DNA of 64,000 nucleotides from the NCBI RefSeq assembly GCF_030052815.1, contig NC_079493.1:123762394-123826393 (forward strand). Reading direction: 5' to 3'. Below, one piece after another: positions 11,001-22,925 of the stretch; the stretch's first letter is position 1, and each line of letters opens with the position of its first letter. Made by a program: the position numbers and the translations under genes. The notes below the pieces were generated by a model, which did no database searches, had not been told where the DNA came from, and worked only from the letters and a program-made list of their open reading frames with translations. The stretch comes from Hevea brasiliensis (taxonomy: Eukaryota > Streptophyta > Magnoliopsida > Malpighiales > Euphorbiaceae).

Positions 11001-11754
11001 GATTTATGTGGCTCTAAAGAAAAAAGGAAGAGGTGAGTGTAGCAAAGATCAGAGTAGTAGTGAAGGTCAAGGTAGCAAGGTAGACCGAAAACTGCTCTCC
11101 CTTAGAAATAAGTATGATTTTTGCCTATTTGCTTCAAACAATATGTTCTTGCAGTATGGGCTTTCGGATTTTGACAATTGTTGGTTTTTGTTTTCAGCCG
11201 TTGGTAATTTTCTGGACTATGTTATGTTATTAATGGGATCTAAGAAGTGGGTTTTTGGGGCTTGGTCTGAAAATGCTCCCAAACCAAACAACTGCACTAC
11301 TCTCCATTCTTTTTGCAGCTTCCACCTCATAGGCATTCCATGTCCCTATACCACCGCAGTCACCACTACCAAAAACCCACTTTAAGAAGTTGATTATTTT
11401 TTTTTGTTTAAGAAGTTGAAAGTTGATTACTACAAGCTTTTTTGCTTTTGAGGTTTTTAATTATATGTACTCACATTTAGTAACAGATTGCTAAGGAAAA
11501 AAAAAGTGTCTAGCCAAAGAGCCACTAGTGGTAGGCCTAGAGTCTTGAACTTAGCCAAAACTCTATTGTCAACTCATAAAAGCAGCAAAAAAGCCTAAGA
11601 CTAGTATATTGCCTGTCTATCCAAAGATTGTTCAAATATGCTATCAAAAGATCAGCATATCAGTGCATAGTATCGCGTGAAAATATGGTTTTCAAACACT
11701 CATTTCGTTGGTATTGATTAAATAATTTTAAAAGTATTTATATATTTTCTTCAG
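11001..11754 (+). repeat. Monomer unit 15 (754 bp, class AB)
   Basis: GTG frame 11008-11385 has 125 codons and ends at TAA in CCACTTTAAG. It shares TATCACGAG upstream and CCGTTGGTAA with units 21, 29 and 36. The T-run is interrupted by a G. Confidence 0.95.
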
Positions 11755-12507
11755 GATTTATATGGCTCCAAAGAAAAGAGGAAGAGGTGAGTGTAGCAAA
11801 GATCAGAGTAGTAGTGAAGGTCAAAGTAGCAAGGTAAACCGAAAACAGCTCTCCCCTAGAAATAAGTATGATTTTTACCTATTTGCTTCAAACAGTATGT
11901 TCTTCCAGTATGGGCTTTCAGATTTTGTCTATTGTTGGTTTTTGTTTTTAGCCGTTGATAATTTTCTGGACTATGTTATGTTATTAATGGGATCTAAGAA
12001 GTGGGTTTTTGGGCTTGGTCAGAAAATGCTCCCAAACCAAACAATTGCACTACTCTCCATTCTTTTTGCAGCTTCCACCTCATAGGCATTCCATGTCCCT
12101 ATACCACCGCAGTCACCATTACCAAAAACCCACTTCAAGAAGTTGATTATTTTTTTTTTTTAAGAAGCTGAAAGTTGATTACTACAAGCTTTTTTGCTTT
12201 TGAGGTTTTTAATTATATGTACTCACATTTAGTAACAGATTGCTAAGGAAAAAAAAAAGTGTCTAGCCAAAGAGCCATTAGTGGTAGGCCTAGAGTCTAG
12301 AACTTAGCCAAAACTCTATTGTCAACTCACAAAAGCAGCAAAAAAGCCTGAGACTAGTATATTGTCTGTCTATCCAAAGGTTGTTCAAATATGCTATCAA
12401 AAGATCAGCATATCAGTGCACAGTATCGCGTGAAAATATGGTTTTTAAACACTCATTTCGTTGGTATTGATTAAATAATTTCAAAAATATTTACATATTT
12501 TCTTCAG
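11755..12507 (+). repeat. Monomer unit 16 (753 bp, class B)
   Basis: ATG frame 11762-12085 has 107 codons and is frameshifted by a one-base loss in TTTTTGGGCTTGG. Confidence 0.95.
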
Positions 12508-13258
12508 GATTTATGTGGCTCCAAAGAAAAAAGGAAGAGGTGAGTGTAGCAAAGATCAGAGTAGTAGTGAAGGTCAAGGTAGCAAGGTAAACCGAAAACT
12601 GCTCTCCCCTAGAAATAAGTATGATTTTTACCTATTTGCTTCAAACAATATGTTCTTCCAGTATGGGCTTTCGGATTTTGACTATTGTTTGTTTTTGTTT
12701 TCAGCCGTTGATAATTTTCAGGACTATGTTATGTTATTAATGGGATCTAGGAAGTGGGTTTTTGGGACATGTGTGAAAATGCTCCCAAACCAAACAACTG
12801 CACTACTCTCCATTCTTTTTGCAGCTTCCACCTCATAGGCATTCCATGTCCCTATACCGCCACAGTCACCACTACCAAAAACCCACTTCAAAAAGTTGAT
12901 TATTTTTTTTTTTAAGAAGCTGAAAGTTGATTACTACAAGCTTTTTTGCTTTTGAGGTTTTTAATTATCTTTACTCACATTTAGTAACTGATTTCTAAGG
13001 AAAAAAAAAAGTGTCTAGCCAAAGAGCCACTAGTGGTAGGCCTAGAATCTAGAACTTAGCCAAAACTCTATTGTCAACTCACAAAAGCAGCAAAAAAGCC
13101 TGAGACTAGTATATTGTCTGTCTATCCAAAGGTTGTTCAAATATGCTATCAAAAGATCAGCATATCGATTACGATGTCGCGTGAAAATATGGTTTTGAAA
13201 CACTCATTTCGTTTGTATTGATTAAATAATTTTAAACGTGTTTACATATTTTTTTCAG
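12508..13258 (+). repeat. Monomer unit 17 (751 bp, class AB)
   Basis: GTG frame 12515-12838 has 107 codons and is frameshifted where GGGACATGTGTG replaces GGGACTTGGTCTG. Its tail holds the first ATCGAT-type replaced block (13155-13180). Confidence 0.95.
13155..13180 (+). other. ATCGAT-type replaced block
   Basis: The usual GATCAGCATATCAGTGCA...TATCGCG reads here as GATCAGCATATCGATT followed by ACGATGTCGCG. The paralogous position before unit 12 has the usual sequence. Confidence 0.8.
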
Positions 13259-14008
13259 GATTTATGTGGCTCCAAAGAAAGAAGGAAGAGGAGAGTGTAG
13301 CAAAGATCAGAGTAGTAGTGAAGGTCAAGGTAGCAAGGTAAACCGAAAACTGCTCTCCCCTAGAAATAAGTATGATTTTTACCTATTTGCATCAAACAAT
13401 ATGTTCTTCCAGTATGGGATTTCGGATTTTGACAATTGTTGGTTTTTGTTTTCAGCCGTTAATAATTTTCTGGACTATGTTATGTTATTAATGGGATCTA
13501 AGAAGTGAGTTTTTGGGACTTGGTCTGAAAATGCTCCCAAACCAAACAACTGCACTACTCTCCATTCCTTTTGCAACTTCCACCTCATAGGCAGTCCATG
13601 TCCCTATACCACCGCAGTCACCACTACCAAAAACCCACTTCAAGAAGTTGATTTTTTTTTAAGAAGCTGAAAGTTGATTACTACAAGCTTTTTTGCTTTT
13701 GAGGTTTTTAATTATATGTACTCACATTTAGTAACAGATTGCTAAGTAAAAAAAAAAAAGTGTCTAGCCAAAGAGCCACTAGTGGTAGGCCTAGAGTCTA
13801 GAACTTAGCCAAAACTCTATTGTCAACTCATAAAAGCAGCAAAAAAGCCTGAGACTAGTATATTGTCTGTCTATCCAAAGGTTGTTCAAATATGCTATCA
13901 AAAGATCAGCATATCAGTGCATAGTGTCGCGTGAAAATATGGTTTTTAAACACTCATTTCGTTGGTATTGATTAAATAATTTTAAAAGTATTTACATATT
14001 TTCTTCAG
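13259..14008 (+). repeat. Monomer unit 18 (750 bp, class A)
   Basis: GTG frame 13266-13508 is stopped after 80 codons by AAGTGAG, as in unit 12. The T-run is only 9 T, against 12 in unit 12. Confidence 0.95.
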
Positions 14009-14764
14009 GATTTATGTGGCTCTAAAGAAAAAAGGAAGAGGTGAGTGTAGCAAAGATCAGAGTAGTAGTGAAGGTCAAGGTAGCAAGGTAAACCAAAAAC
14101 TGCTCTCCCCTAGAAATAAGTATGATTTTTACCTATTTGCATCAAACAATATGTTCTTCCAGTATGGGCTTTCGGATTTTGACAATTGTTGGTTTTTGTT
14201 TTCAGAAGTTGATAATTTTCTGGACAATGTTATGTTATTAATGGGATCTAAGAAGTGGGTTTTTGGGACTTGGTCTGAAAATGCTCCCAAACCAAACAAC
14301 TGCACTACTCTCCATTTTTTTTGCAGCTTCCACCTCATAGGCATTCCATGTCCCTATACCACCGCAGTAACCACTACCAAAAACCGACTTCAAGAAGTTG
14401 ATTATTTATTTTTTTTTTAAGAAGCTGAAAGTTGATTGCTACAAACTTTTTTGCTTTTGAGGTTTTTAATTATCTGTACTCACATTTAGTAACTGATAGC
14501 TATGGAAAAAAAAAAAGTGTCTAGCGAAAGTGCCACTAGTGGTAGGCCTAGAGTCTAGAACTTAGCCAAAACTCTATTGTCAACTCACAAATGCAGCAAA
14601 AAAGCCTGAGACTAGTATATTGTCTGTCTATCCAAAGGTTGTTCAAATATGTTATCAAAAGATCGACATATCGATTACGATGTCGCGTGAAAATATGGTT
14701 TTGAAACACTCATTTCGTTTGTATTGATTAAATAATTTTAAAAGTATTTACATATTTTCTTCAG
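14009..14764 (+). repeat. Monomer unit 19 (756 bp, class AB)
   Basis: GTG frame 14016-14420 is open for 134 codons. It is the paralogue of unit 13 without the 22-bp deletion. It carries TTCAGAAGTTG and GACAATG variants. Its tail has an ATCGAT-type block. Confidence 0.95.
14661..14686 (+). other. ATCGAT-type replaced block
   Basis: It reads GATCGACATATCGATT then ACGATGTCGCG in place of the usual segment. The paralogous site before unit 14 is normal. Confidence 0.8.
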
Positions 14765-15513
14765 GATTTATGTGGCTCCAAAGAAAAAAGGAAGAGGAGA
14801 GTGTGGCAAAGATCAGAGTAGTAGTGAAGGTCAAGGTAGCAAGGTAAACCGAAAACTGCTCTCCCTTAGAAATAAGTATGATTTTTACCTATTTGCATCA
14901 AACAATATGTTCTTCCAGTATGGTCTTTTGGATTTTGACAATTGTTGGTTTTTGTTTTCAGCAATTGATAATTTTCTGGACTATGTTATGTTATTAATGG
15001 GATCTAAGAAGTGGGTTTTTGCGACTTGGTCTGAAAATGCTCCCAAACCAAACAACTGCACTACTCTCCATTCTTTTTGCAGCTTCCACCTCATAGGCAT
15101 TCCATGTCCCTATACCACCGCAGTCACCACTACCAAAAACCCACTTCAAGAAGTTGATTTTTTTTTTTAAGAAACTGAAAGTTGATTACTACAAGCTTTT
15201 TTGCTTTTGAGGTTTTTAATTATCTGTACTCACATTTAGTAACTGATTGCTAAGGAAAAAAAAAGTGTCTAGCCAAAGAGCCACTAGTGGTAGGCCTAGA
15301 GTCTAGAACTTAGCCAAAACTCTATTGTCAACTCACAAAAGCAGCAAAAAAGCCTGAGACTAGTATATTGTCTGTCTATCCAAAGGTTGTTCAAATATGC
15401 TATCAAAAGATCAGCATATCAGTGCATAGTATCACGAGAAAATATTGTTTTTAAACACTCATTTCATTGGTATTGATTAAATAATTTTAAAAGTATTTAC
15501 ATATTTTCTTCAG
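14765..15513 (+). repeat. Monomer unit 20 (749 bp, class A)
   Basis: GTG frame 14772-15170 is open for 132 codons. It differs from unit 14 by GGTCTTTTGG in place of GGGCTTTCGG. Confidence 0.95.
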
Positions 15514-16267
15514 GATTTATGTGGCTCTAAAGAAAAAAGGAAGAGGTGAGTGTAGCAAAGATCAGAGTAGTAGTGAAGGTCAAGGTAGCAAGGTAGACCG
15601 AAAACTGCTCTCCCTTGGAAATAAATATGATTTTTGCCTATTTGCTTCAAACAATATGTTCTTGCAGTATGGGCTTTCGGATTTTGACAATTGTTGGTTT
15701 TTGTTTTCAGCCGTTGGTAATTTTCTGGACTATGTTATGTTATTAATGGGATCTAAGAAGTGGGTTTTTGGGGCTTGGTCTGAAAATGCTCCCAAACCAA
15801 ACAACTGCACTACTCTCCATTCTTTTTGCAGCTTCCACCTCATAGGCATTCCATGTCCCTATACCACCGCAGTCACCACTACCAAAAACCCACTTCAAGA
15901 AGTTGATTATTATTTTTTGTTTAAGAAGCTGAAAGTTGATTACTACAAGCTTTTTTGCTTTTGAGGTTTTTAATTATATGTACTCACATTTAATAACAGA
16001 TTGCTAAGGAAAAAAAAAGTGTCTAGCCAAAGAGCCACTAGTGGTAGGCCTAGAGTCTTGAACTTAGCCAAAACTCTATTGTCAACTCATAAAAGCAGCA
16101 AAAAAGCCTAAGACTAGTATATTGCCTGTCTATCCAAAGGTTGTTCAAATATGCTATCAAAAGATCAGCATATCAGTGCATAGTATTGCGTGAAAATATG
16201 GTTTTTAAACACTCATTTCGTTGGTATTGATTAAATAATTTTAAAAGTATTTACATATTTTCTTCAG
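15514..16267 (+). repeat. Monomer unit 21 (754 bp, class AB)
   Basis: GTG frame 15521-15964 is open for 147 codons, one of the longest. The frame passes through the T-run because a G interrupts it. Confidence 0.95.
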
Positions 16268-17021
16268 GATTTATATGGCACCAAAGAAAAAATGAAGAGG
16301 TGAGAGTAGCAAAGATCAGAGTAGTAGTGAAGGTCAAAGTAGCAAGGTAAATCGAAAACAGTTCTCCCCTAGAAATAAGTATGATTTTTACCTATTTGCT
16401 TAAAACAATATGTTCTTCCAGTGTGGGCTTTCGGATTTTGACTATTGTTGGTTTTTGTTTCTAGCCGTTGATAATTTTCTAGACTATGTTATGTTATTAA
16501 TGGGATCTAAGAAGTGGGTTTTTGGGGCTTGGTCTGAAAATGCTCCCAAACCAAACAACTGCACTACTCTCCATTCTTTTTGCAGCTTCCACCTCATAGG
16601 CATTCCATGTCCCTATACCACCGCAGTCACCACTACCAAAAACCCACTTCAAGAAGTTGATTATTTTTTTTTGTTTAAGAAGCTGAAAGTTGATTACTAC
16701 AAGCTTTTTTGCTTTTGAGGTTTTTAATTATATGTACTCACATTTAGTAACAGATTGCTAAGGAAAAAAAAAGTGTCTAGCCAAAGAGCCACTAGTGGTA
16801 GGCCTAGAGTCTTGAACTTAGCCAAAACTCTATTGTCAACTCATAAAAGCAGCAAAAAAGCCTAAGACTAGTATATTGCCTGTCTATCCAAAGATTGTTC
16901 AAATATGCTATCAAAAGATCAGCATATCAGTGCATAGTATCGCGTGAAAATATGGTTTTTAAACACTCATTTCGTTGGTATTGATTAAATAATTTTAAAA
17001 GTATTTACATATTTTCTTCAG
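16268..17021 (+). repeat. Monomer unit 22 (754 bp, class B)
   Basis: ATG 16275 reads GCACCAAAG and stops at codon 7 (AAATGAAGAG). The donor is GTGAGA. An AG-less CTTAAAAC also adds TAA. The frame reopens from ATG 16410 (102 codons). Confidence 0.95.
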
Positions 17022-17773
17022 GATTTATATGGCACCAAAGAAAAAATGAAGAGGTGAGAGTAGCAAAGATCAGAGTAGTAGTGAAGGTCAAAGTAGCAAG
17101 GTAAACCGAAAACAGTTCTCCCCTAGAAATAAGTATGATTTTTACCTATTTGCTTAAAACAATATGTTCTTCCAGTGTGGGCTTTCGGATTTTGTCTATT
17201 GTTGGTTTTTGTTTCTAGCCGTTGATAATTTTCTAGACTATGTTATGTTATTAATGGGATCTAAGAAGTGGGTTTTTGGGGCTTGGTCTGAAAATGCTCT
17301 CAAACCAAACAACTGCACTACTCTCCATTCTTTTTGCAGCTTCCACCTCATAGGCATTCCATGTCCCTATACCACCGCAGTCACCACTACCAAAAACCCA
17401 CTTCAAGAAGTTGATTATTTTTTTTTTAAGAAGCTGAAAGTTGATTACTACAAACTTTTTTGCTTTTGAGGTTTTTAATTATCTGTACTCACATTTAATA
17501 ACTGATTGCTAAGGAAAAAAAAAAGTGTCTAGCCAAAGAGCCACTAGTGGTAGGCCTAGAGTCTTGAACTTAGTCAAAACTCTATTGTCAACTCATAAAA
17601 GCAGCAAAAAAGCCTGAGACTAGTATATTGCCTGTCTATCCAAAGGTTGTTCAAATATGCTATCAAAAGATCAGCATATCAGTGCATAGTATTGCGTGAA
17701 AATATGGTTTTTAAACACTCATTTCGTTGGTATTGATTAAATAATTTTAAAAGTATTTACATATTTTCTTCAG
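17022..17773 (+). repeat. Monomer unit 23 (752 bp, class B)
   Basis: Same subtype as unit 22, with start 17029 and TGA at codon 7. The downstream frame from ATG 17164 has 101 codons. It has TTTTGTCTATTG. Confidence 0.95.
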
Positions 17774-18527
17774 GATTTATATGGCACCAAAGAAAAAATG
17801 AAGAGGTGAGAGTAGCAAAGATCAGAGTAGTAGTGAAGGTCAAAGTAGCAAGGTAAATCGAAAACAGTTCTCCCCTAGAAATAAGTATGATTTTTACCTA
17901 TTTGCTTAAAACAGTATGTTCTTGCAGTGTGGGCTTTCGGATTTTGACTATTGTTGGTTTTTGTTTCTAGCCGTTGATAATTTTCTAGACTATGTTATGT
18001 TATTAATGGGATCTAAGAAGTGGGTTTTTGGGGCTTGGTCTGAAAATGCTCTCAAACCAAACAACTGCACTACTCTCCATTCTTTTTGCAGCTTCCACCT
18101 CATAGGCATTCCATGTCCCTATACCACCGCAGTAACCACTACCAAAAACCCACATCAAGAAGTTGATTATTTTTTTTTTTTAAGAAGCTGAAAGTTGATT
18201 ACTACAAACTTTTTTGCTTTTGAGGTTTTTAATTATCTGTATTCACATTTAGTAACTGATTGCTAAGGAAAAAAAAAAGTGTCTAGCCAAAGAGCCACTA
18301 GTGGTAGGCCTAGAGTTTAGAACTTAGTCAAAACTCTATTGTCAACTCACAAAAGCAGCAAAAAAGCCTGAGACTAGTATATTGTCTGTCTATCCAAAGG
18401 TTGTTTAAATATGCTATCAAAAGATCAGCATATCAGTGCATAGTATCGCGTGAAAATATGGTTTTTAAACACTCATTTCGTTGGTATTGAGTAAATAATT
18501 TCAAAAATATTTACATATTTTCTTCAG
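17774..18527 (+). repeat. Monomer unit 24 (754 bp, class B)
   Basis: Same subtype as unit 22, with start 17781 and TGA at codon 7. The downstream frame from 17916 has 91 codons. Confidence 0.95.
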
Positions 18528-19281
18528 GATTTATGTGGCTCCAAAGAAAAAAGGAAGAGGTGAGTGTAGCAAAGATCAGAGTAGTAGTGAAGGTCAAGGT
18601 AGCAAGGTAAACCGAAAACTGCTCTCCCCTAGAAATAAGTATGATTTTTACCTATTTGCTTCAAAGAATATGTTCTTCCAGTATGGGCTTTCGGATTTTG
18701 ACTATTGTTGGTTTTTGTTTTCAGCCGTTGATAATTTTCTGGACTATGTTGTGTTATTAATGGGATCTAAGAAGTGGGTTTTTGGGACTTGGTCTGAAAA
18801 TGCTCCCAAACCAAACAACTGCACTACTCTCCATTCTTTTTGCAGCTTCCACCTCATAGGCATTCCATGTCCCTATACCGCCACAGTCACCACTACCAAA
18901 AACCCACTTCAAGAAGTTGATTATTATTTTTTTTTAAGAAGCTGAAAGTTGATTACTACAAGCTTTTTTGCTTTTGAGGTTTTTAATTATCTTTACTCAC
19001 ATTTAGTAACTGATTTCTAAGGAAAAAAAAAAATGTCTAGCCAAAGAGCCACTAGTGGTAGGCCTAGAATCTAGAACTTAGCCAAAACTCTATTGTCAAC
19101 TCACAAAAGCAGCAAAAAAGCCTGAGACTAGTATATTGTCTGTCTATCCAAAGGTTGTTCAAATATGTTATCAAAAGATCAGCATATCAGTGCATAGTAT
19201 CGCGTGAAAATATGGTTTTTAAACGCTCATTTCGTTGGTATTGTTTAAATAATTTTAAAAGTATTTACATATTTTCTTCAG
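18528..19281 (+). repeat. Monomer unit 25 (754 bp, class AB)
   Basis: GTG frame 18535-18945 is open for 136 codons, with TCAAAGAATATG as in units 31 and 38. Confidence 0.95.
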
Positions 19282-20032
19282 GATTTATATGGCTCCAAAG
19301 AAAAAAGAAAGAGGTGAGTGCAGCAAAGATCAGAGTAGTAGTGAAGGTCAAAGTAGCAAGGTAAACCGAAAACAGTTCTCCCCTAGAAATAAGTATGATT
19401 TTTACCTATTTGCTTCAAACAATATGTTCTTCCAGTATGGGCTTTCAGATTTTGACTATTGTTGGTTTTTGTTTTCAGCCGTTGATAATTTTCTGGACTA
19501 TGTTATGTTATTAATGGGATCTAAGAAGTGGATTTTGGGACTTGGTCCAAAATGCTCCCAAAACAAACAACCTGCACTACTCTCCATTCTTTTTGCAGCT
19601 TCCACCTCATAGGCATTCCATGTCCCTATACCACCACATCACCACTACCAAAACCCACTTCAAGAAGTTGATTATTATTTTTTTTTAAGAAGCTGAAAGT
19701 TGATTACTACAAGCTTTTTTGCTTTTGAGGTTTTTAATTATCTGTATTCACATTTAGTAACTGATTGCTAAGGAAAAAAAAAAGTGTCTAGCCAAAGAGC
19801 CACTAGTGGTAGGCCTAGAGTCTAGAACTTAGTCAAAACTCTATTGTCAACTCACAAAAGCAGCAAAAAAGCCTGAGACTAGTATATTGTCTGTCTATCC
19901 AAAGGTTGTTCAAATATGCTATCAAAAGATCAGCATATCAGTGCATAGTATCGCGTGAAAATATGGTTTTTAAACACTCATTTCGTTGGTACTGACTAAA
20001 TAATTTTAAAAGTATTTACATATTTTCTTCAG
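19282..20032 (+). repeat. Monomer unit 26 (751 bp, class B)
   Basis: ATG frame 19289-19612 is frameshifted. Relative to unit 33 it has a cluster of small changes: GGATTTTGGG, GGTCCAAAATG, AACCTGCAC, CCACATCACC and CCAAAACCC. Confidence 0.95.
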
Positions 20033-20783
20033 GATTTATATGGCTCCAAAGAAAAAAGGAAGAGGTGAGTGTAGCAAAGATCAGAGTAGTAGTGAAGGTC
20101 AAAGTAGCAAGGTAAACCGAAAACTGCTCTCCCTTTGAAATAAGTTGATTTTTACCTATTTGCTTCAAACAATATGTTCTTCCATTATGGGCTCTTGGAT
20201 TTTGACTATTGTTGGTTTTTGTTTTAAGCCGTTGATAATTTTCTTGACTATGTTATGTTATTAATGGGATCTAAGAAGTGGGTTTTTGGGACTTGGTCTG
20301 AAAATGCTCCCAAACCAAACAACTGCACTACTCTCCATTTTTTTTGCAGCTTCCACCTCATAGGCATTCCATGTCCCTATACCACCGCAGTCACCACTAC
20401 CAAAAACCCACTTCAAGAAGTTGATTATTTTTTTTTTTTAAGAAGCTGAAAGTTGATTACTACAAGCTTTTTTGCTTTTGAGGTTTTTAATTATCTGTAC
20501 TCACATTTAGTAACTGATTGCTAAGGAAAAAAAAGTGTCTAGCCAAAGAGCCACTATTGGTAGGCCTAGAGTCTAGAACTTAGCCAAAACTCTATTGTCA
20601 ACTCACAAAAGCAGCAAAAAAGCCTGAGACTATTATATTGTCTGTCTATCCAAAGGTTGTTCAAATATGCTATCAAAAGATCAGCATATCAGTGCACAGT
20701 GTCGCGTGAAAATATGGTTTTGAAACACTCATTTCGTTTGTATTGATTAAATAATTTTAAAAGTATTTACATATTTTCTTCAG
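20033..20783 (+). repeat. Monomer unit 27 (751 bp, class B)
   Basis: The frame from 20040 stops at CTTTGAAAT. The upstream flank reads TACTGACTAAAT, a better branch-point match than the usual TATTGATTAAAT. The tail frame is 20255-20449. Confidence 0.95.
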
Positions 20784-21529
20784 GATTTATGTGGCTCCAA
20801 AGAAAAAAGGAAGAGGAGAGTGTAGCAAAGATCAGAGTAGTAGTGAAGGTCAAGGTAGCAAGGTAAACCGAAAACTGCTCTCCCCTAGAAATAAGTATGA
20901 TTTTTACCTATTTGCATCAAACAATATGTTCTTCCAGTATGGGCTTTCGGATTTTGACAATTGTTGGTTTTTGTTTTCAGCAGTTGATAATTTTCTGGAC
21001 TATGTTATGTTATTAATGGGATCTAAGAAGTGGGTTTTTGGGACTTGGTCTGATAATGCTCCCAAACCAAACAACTGCACTACTCTCCATTGTTTTTGCA
21101 GCTTCCACCTCATAGGCATTCCATGTCCCTATACCACCATGATCCACTACCAAAACCCACTTCAAGAAGTTGATTTTTTCTTTTAAGAAGTGAAAGTTGA
21201 TTACTACAAGCTTTTTGCTTTTGAGGTTTTTAATTATCTCAGACTCACATTTAGTAACTGATTGCTATGGAAAAAAAAAAGTGTCTAGCCAAAGAGCCAC
21301 TAGTGGTAGGCCTAGAGTCTAGAACTTAGCCAAAACTCTATTGTCAACTCACAAAAGCAGCAAAAAAGCCTGAGACTAGTATATTGTCTGTCTATCCAAA
21401 GGTTGTTCAAATATGCTATCAAAAGATCAGCATATCAGTGCATAGTATCACGAGAAAATATTGTTTTTAAACACTCATTTTGTTGGTATTGATTAAATAA
21501 TTTTAAAAGTATTTACATATTTTCTTCAG
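20784..21529 (+). repeat. Monomer unit 28 (746 bp, class A)
   Basis: GTG frame 20791-21186 has 131 codons. It carries altered segments absent from its paralogue, unit 35: CCACCATGATCC, GAAGTGAAAG and ATCTCAGACTC. Confidence 0.95.
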
Positions 21530-22170
21530 GATTTATGTGGCTCTAAAGAAAAAAGGAAGAGGTGAGTGTAGCAAAGATCAGAGTAGTAGTGAAGGTCAAG
21601 GTAGCAAGGTAAACCGAAAACTGCTCTCCCCTAGAAATAAGTATGATTTTTGCCTATTTGCTTCAAACAATATGTTCTTCCAGTATGGGCTTTCGGATTT
21701 TGACAATTGTTGGTTTTTGTTTTCAGCCGTTGGTAATTTTCTGGACTATGTTATGTTATTAATGGGATCTAAGAAGTGGGTTTTTGGGACTTGGTCTAAA
21801 AAGGCTCCCAAACCAAACAATTGCACTACTCTCCATTGTTTTTGAATCTTCCACCTCATGGGCATTCCATGTCCCTATACCACTGCAGTCACCACAACCA
21901 AAAACTCACTTCAAGAAGTTGATTATTTTTTTTTTTGGTTAAGAAGCTGAAAGTTGATTACTACAAGCTTTTTTGCTTTTGAGGTTTTTAATTATATGTA
22001 CTCACATTTAGTAACAGATTGCTAAGGAAAAAAAAAAGTGTCTAGCCAAAGAGCCACTAGTGGTAGGCCGAGAGTCTAGTGCATAGTATCGCGTGAAAAT
22101 ATGGTTTTTGAACACTCATTTCGTTGGTATTGATTAAATAATTTTAAAAGTATTTACATATTTTCTTTAG
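21530..22170 (+). repeat. Monomer unit 29 (641 bp, truncated, class AB)
   Basis: GTG frame 21537-21845 has 102 codons and ends at TGA in TTTTTGAATC. About 110 bp are deleted near 22080, joining GAGTCTAG directly to TGCATAGTATC. The segment with the CTCTATTG...GATCAGC motifs is missing. Confidence 0.95.
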
Positions 22171-22925
22171 GATTTATATGGCTCCAAAGAAAAAAGGAAG
22201 AGGTGAGAGTAGCAAAGATCAGAGTAGTAGTGAAGGTCAAAGTAGCAAGGTAAACCGAAAACAGTTCTCCCCTAGAAATAAGTATGATTTTTACCTATTT
22301 GCTTCAAACAATATGTTCTTCCAGTGTGGGCTTTCGGATTTTGACTATTATTGGTTTTTGTTTTTAGCCATTGATAATTTTCTAGACTATGTTATGTTAT
22401 TAATGGGATCTAAGAAGTGGGTTTTTGGGACTTGGTCTGAAAATGCTCCCAAACCAAACAACTGCACTATTCTCCATTCTTTTTGCAGCTTCCACCCCAT
22501 AGGCATTCCATGTCCCTATACCACCGCAGTCACCGCAACCAAAAACCCTCATCAAGAAGTTGATTATTTTTTTTTTTTTAAGAAGCTGAAAGTTGATTAC
22601 TACAAACTTTTTTGCTTTTGAGGTTTTTAATTATCTGCATTCACAGTTAGTAACTGATTGCTAAGGAAAAAAAAAAGTGTCTAGCCAAAGAGCCACTAGT
22701 GGTAGGCCTAGAGTCTAGAACTTAGTCAAAACTCTATTGTCAACTCACAAAAGCAGCAAAAAAGCCTGAGACTATTATATTGTCTTTCTATCCAAAGGTT
22801 GTTCAAATATGCTATCAAAAGATCAGCATATCAGTGCATAGTATCGCATGAAAATATGGTTTTTAAACACTCATTTCGTTGGTATTGACTAAATAATTTT
22901 AAAAGTATTTACATATTTTCTTCAG
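22171..22925 (+). repeat. Monomer unit 30 (755 bp, class B)
   Basis: ATG frame 22178-22621 is open for 147 codons. The acceptor is TTCTTTAG and the donor GTGAGA. Confidence 0.95.

Larger units (their letters stand above)
8700..11754 (+). repeat. Segmental duplication H1, copy 1 (units 12-15)
   Basis: Units 12, 13, 14 and 15 share private variants in order with units 18, 19, 20 and 21. Offsets are 4492, 4489, 4513 and 4513 bp, so a block of about 3 kb was copied six units away. The offset changes because unit 13 lacks 22 bp that unit 19 keeps. Ends are approximate. Confidence 0.85.
13195..16267 (+). repeat. Segmental duplication H1, copy 2 (units 18-21)
   Basis: Counterpart of units 12-15. 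The match ends at the exon block of unit 22, where the GCACCAAAG form begins. Confidence 0.85.
16268..18527 (+). repeat. Local triplet of one monomer subtype (units 22-24)
   Basis: Three successive units share GCACCAAAG, the codon-7 TGA, the GTGAGA donor, GCTTAAAAC and TTTCTAGCC, none of which is seen together elsewhere. This points to recent single-unit amplification. Confidence 0.85.

Noticed and set aside
14129..14344. Minus-strand frame of 71 codons in unit 19
   Set aside because: It is the reverse complement of the plus-strand frame, appears in only one unit, and has no other support.
19155..19364. Frame MFKYVIKRS... crossing the acceptor (also at 24293, 37751, 46767, 52775)
   Set aside because: It spans the intron-like flank and the exon block in a different frame, and is open only where the flank lacks stops by chance.
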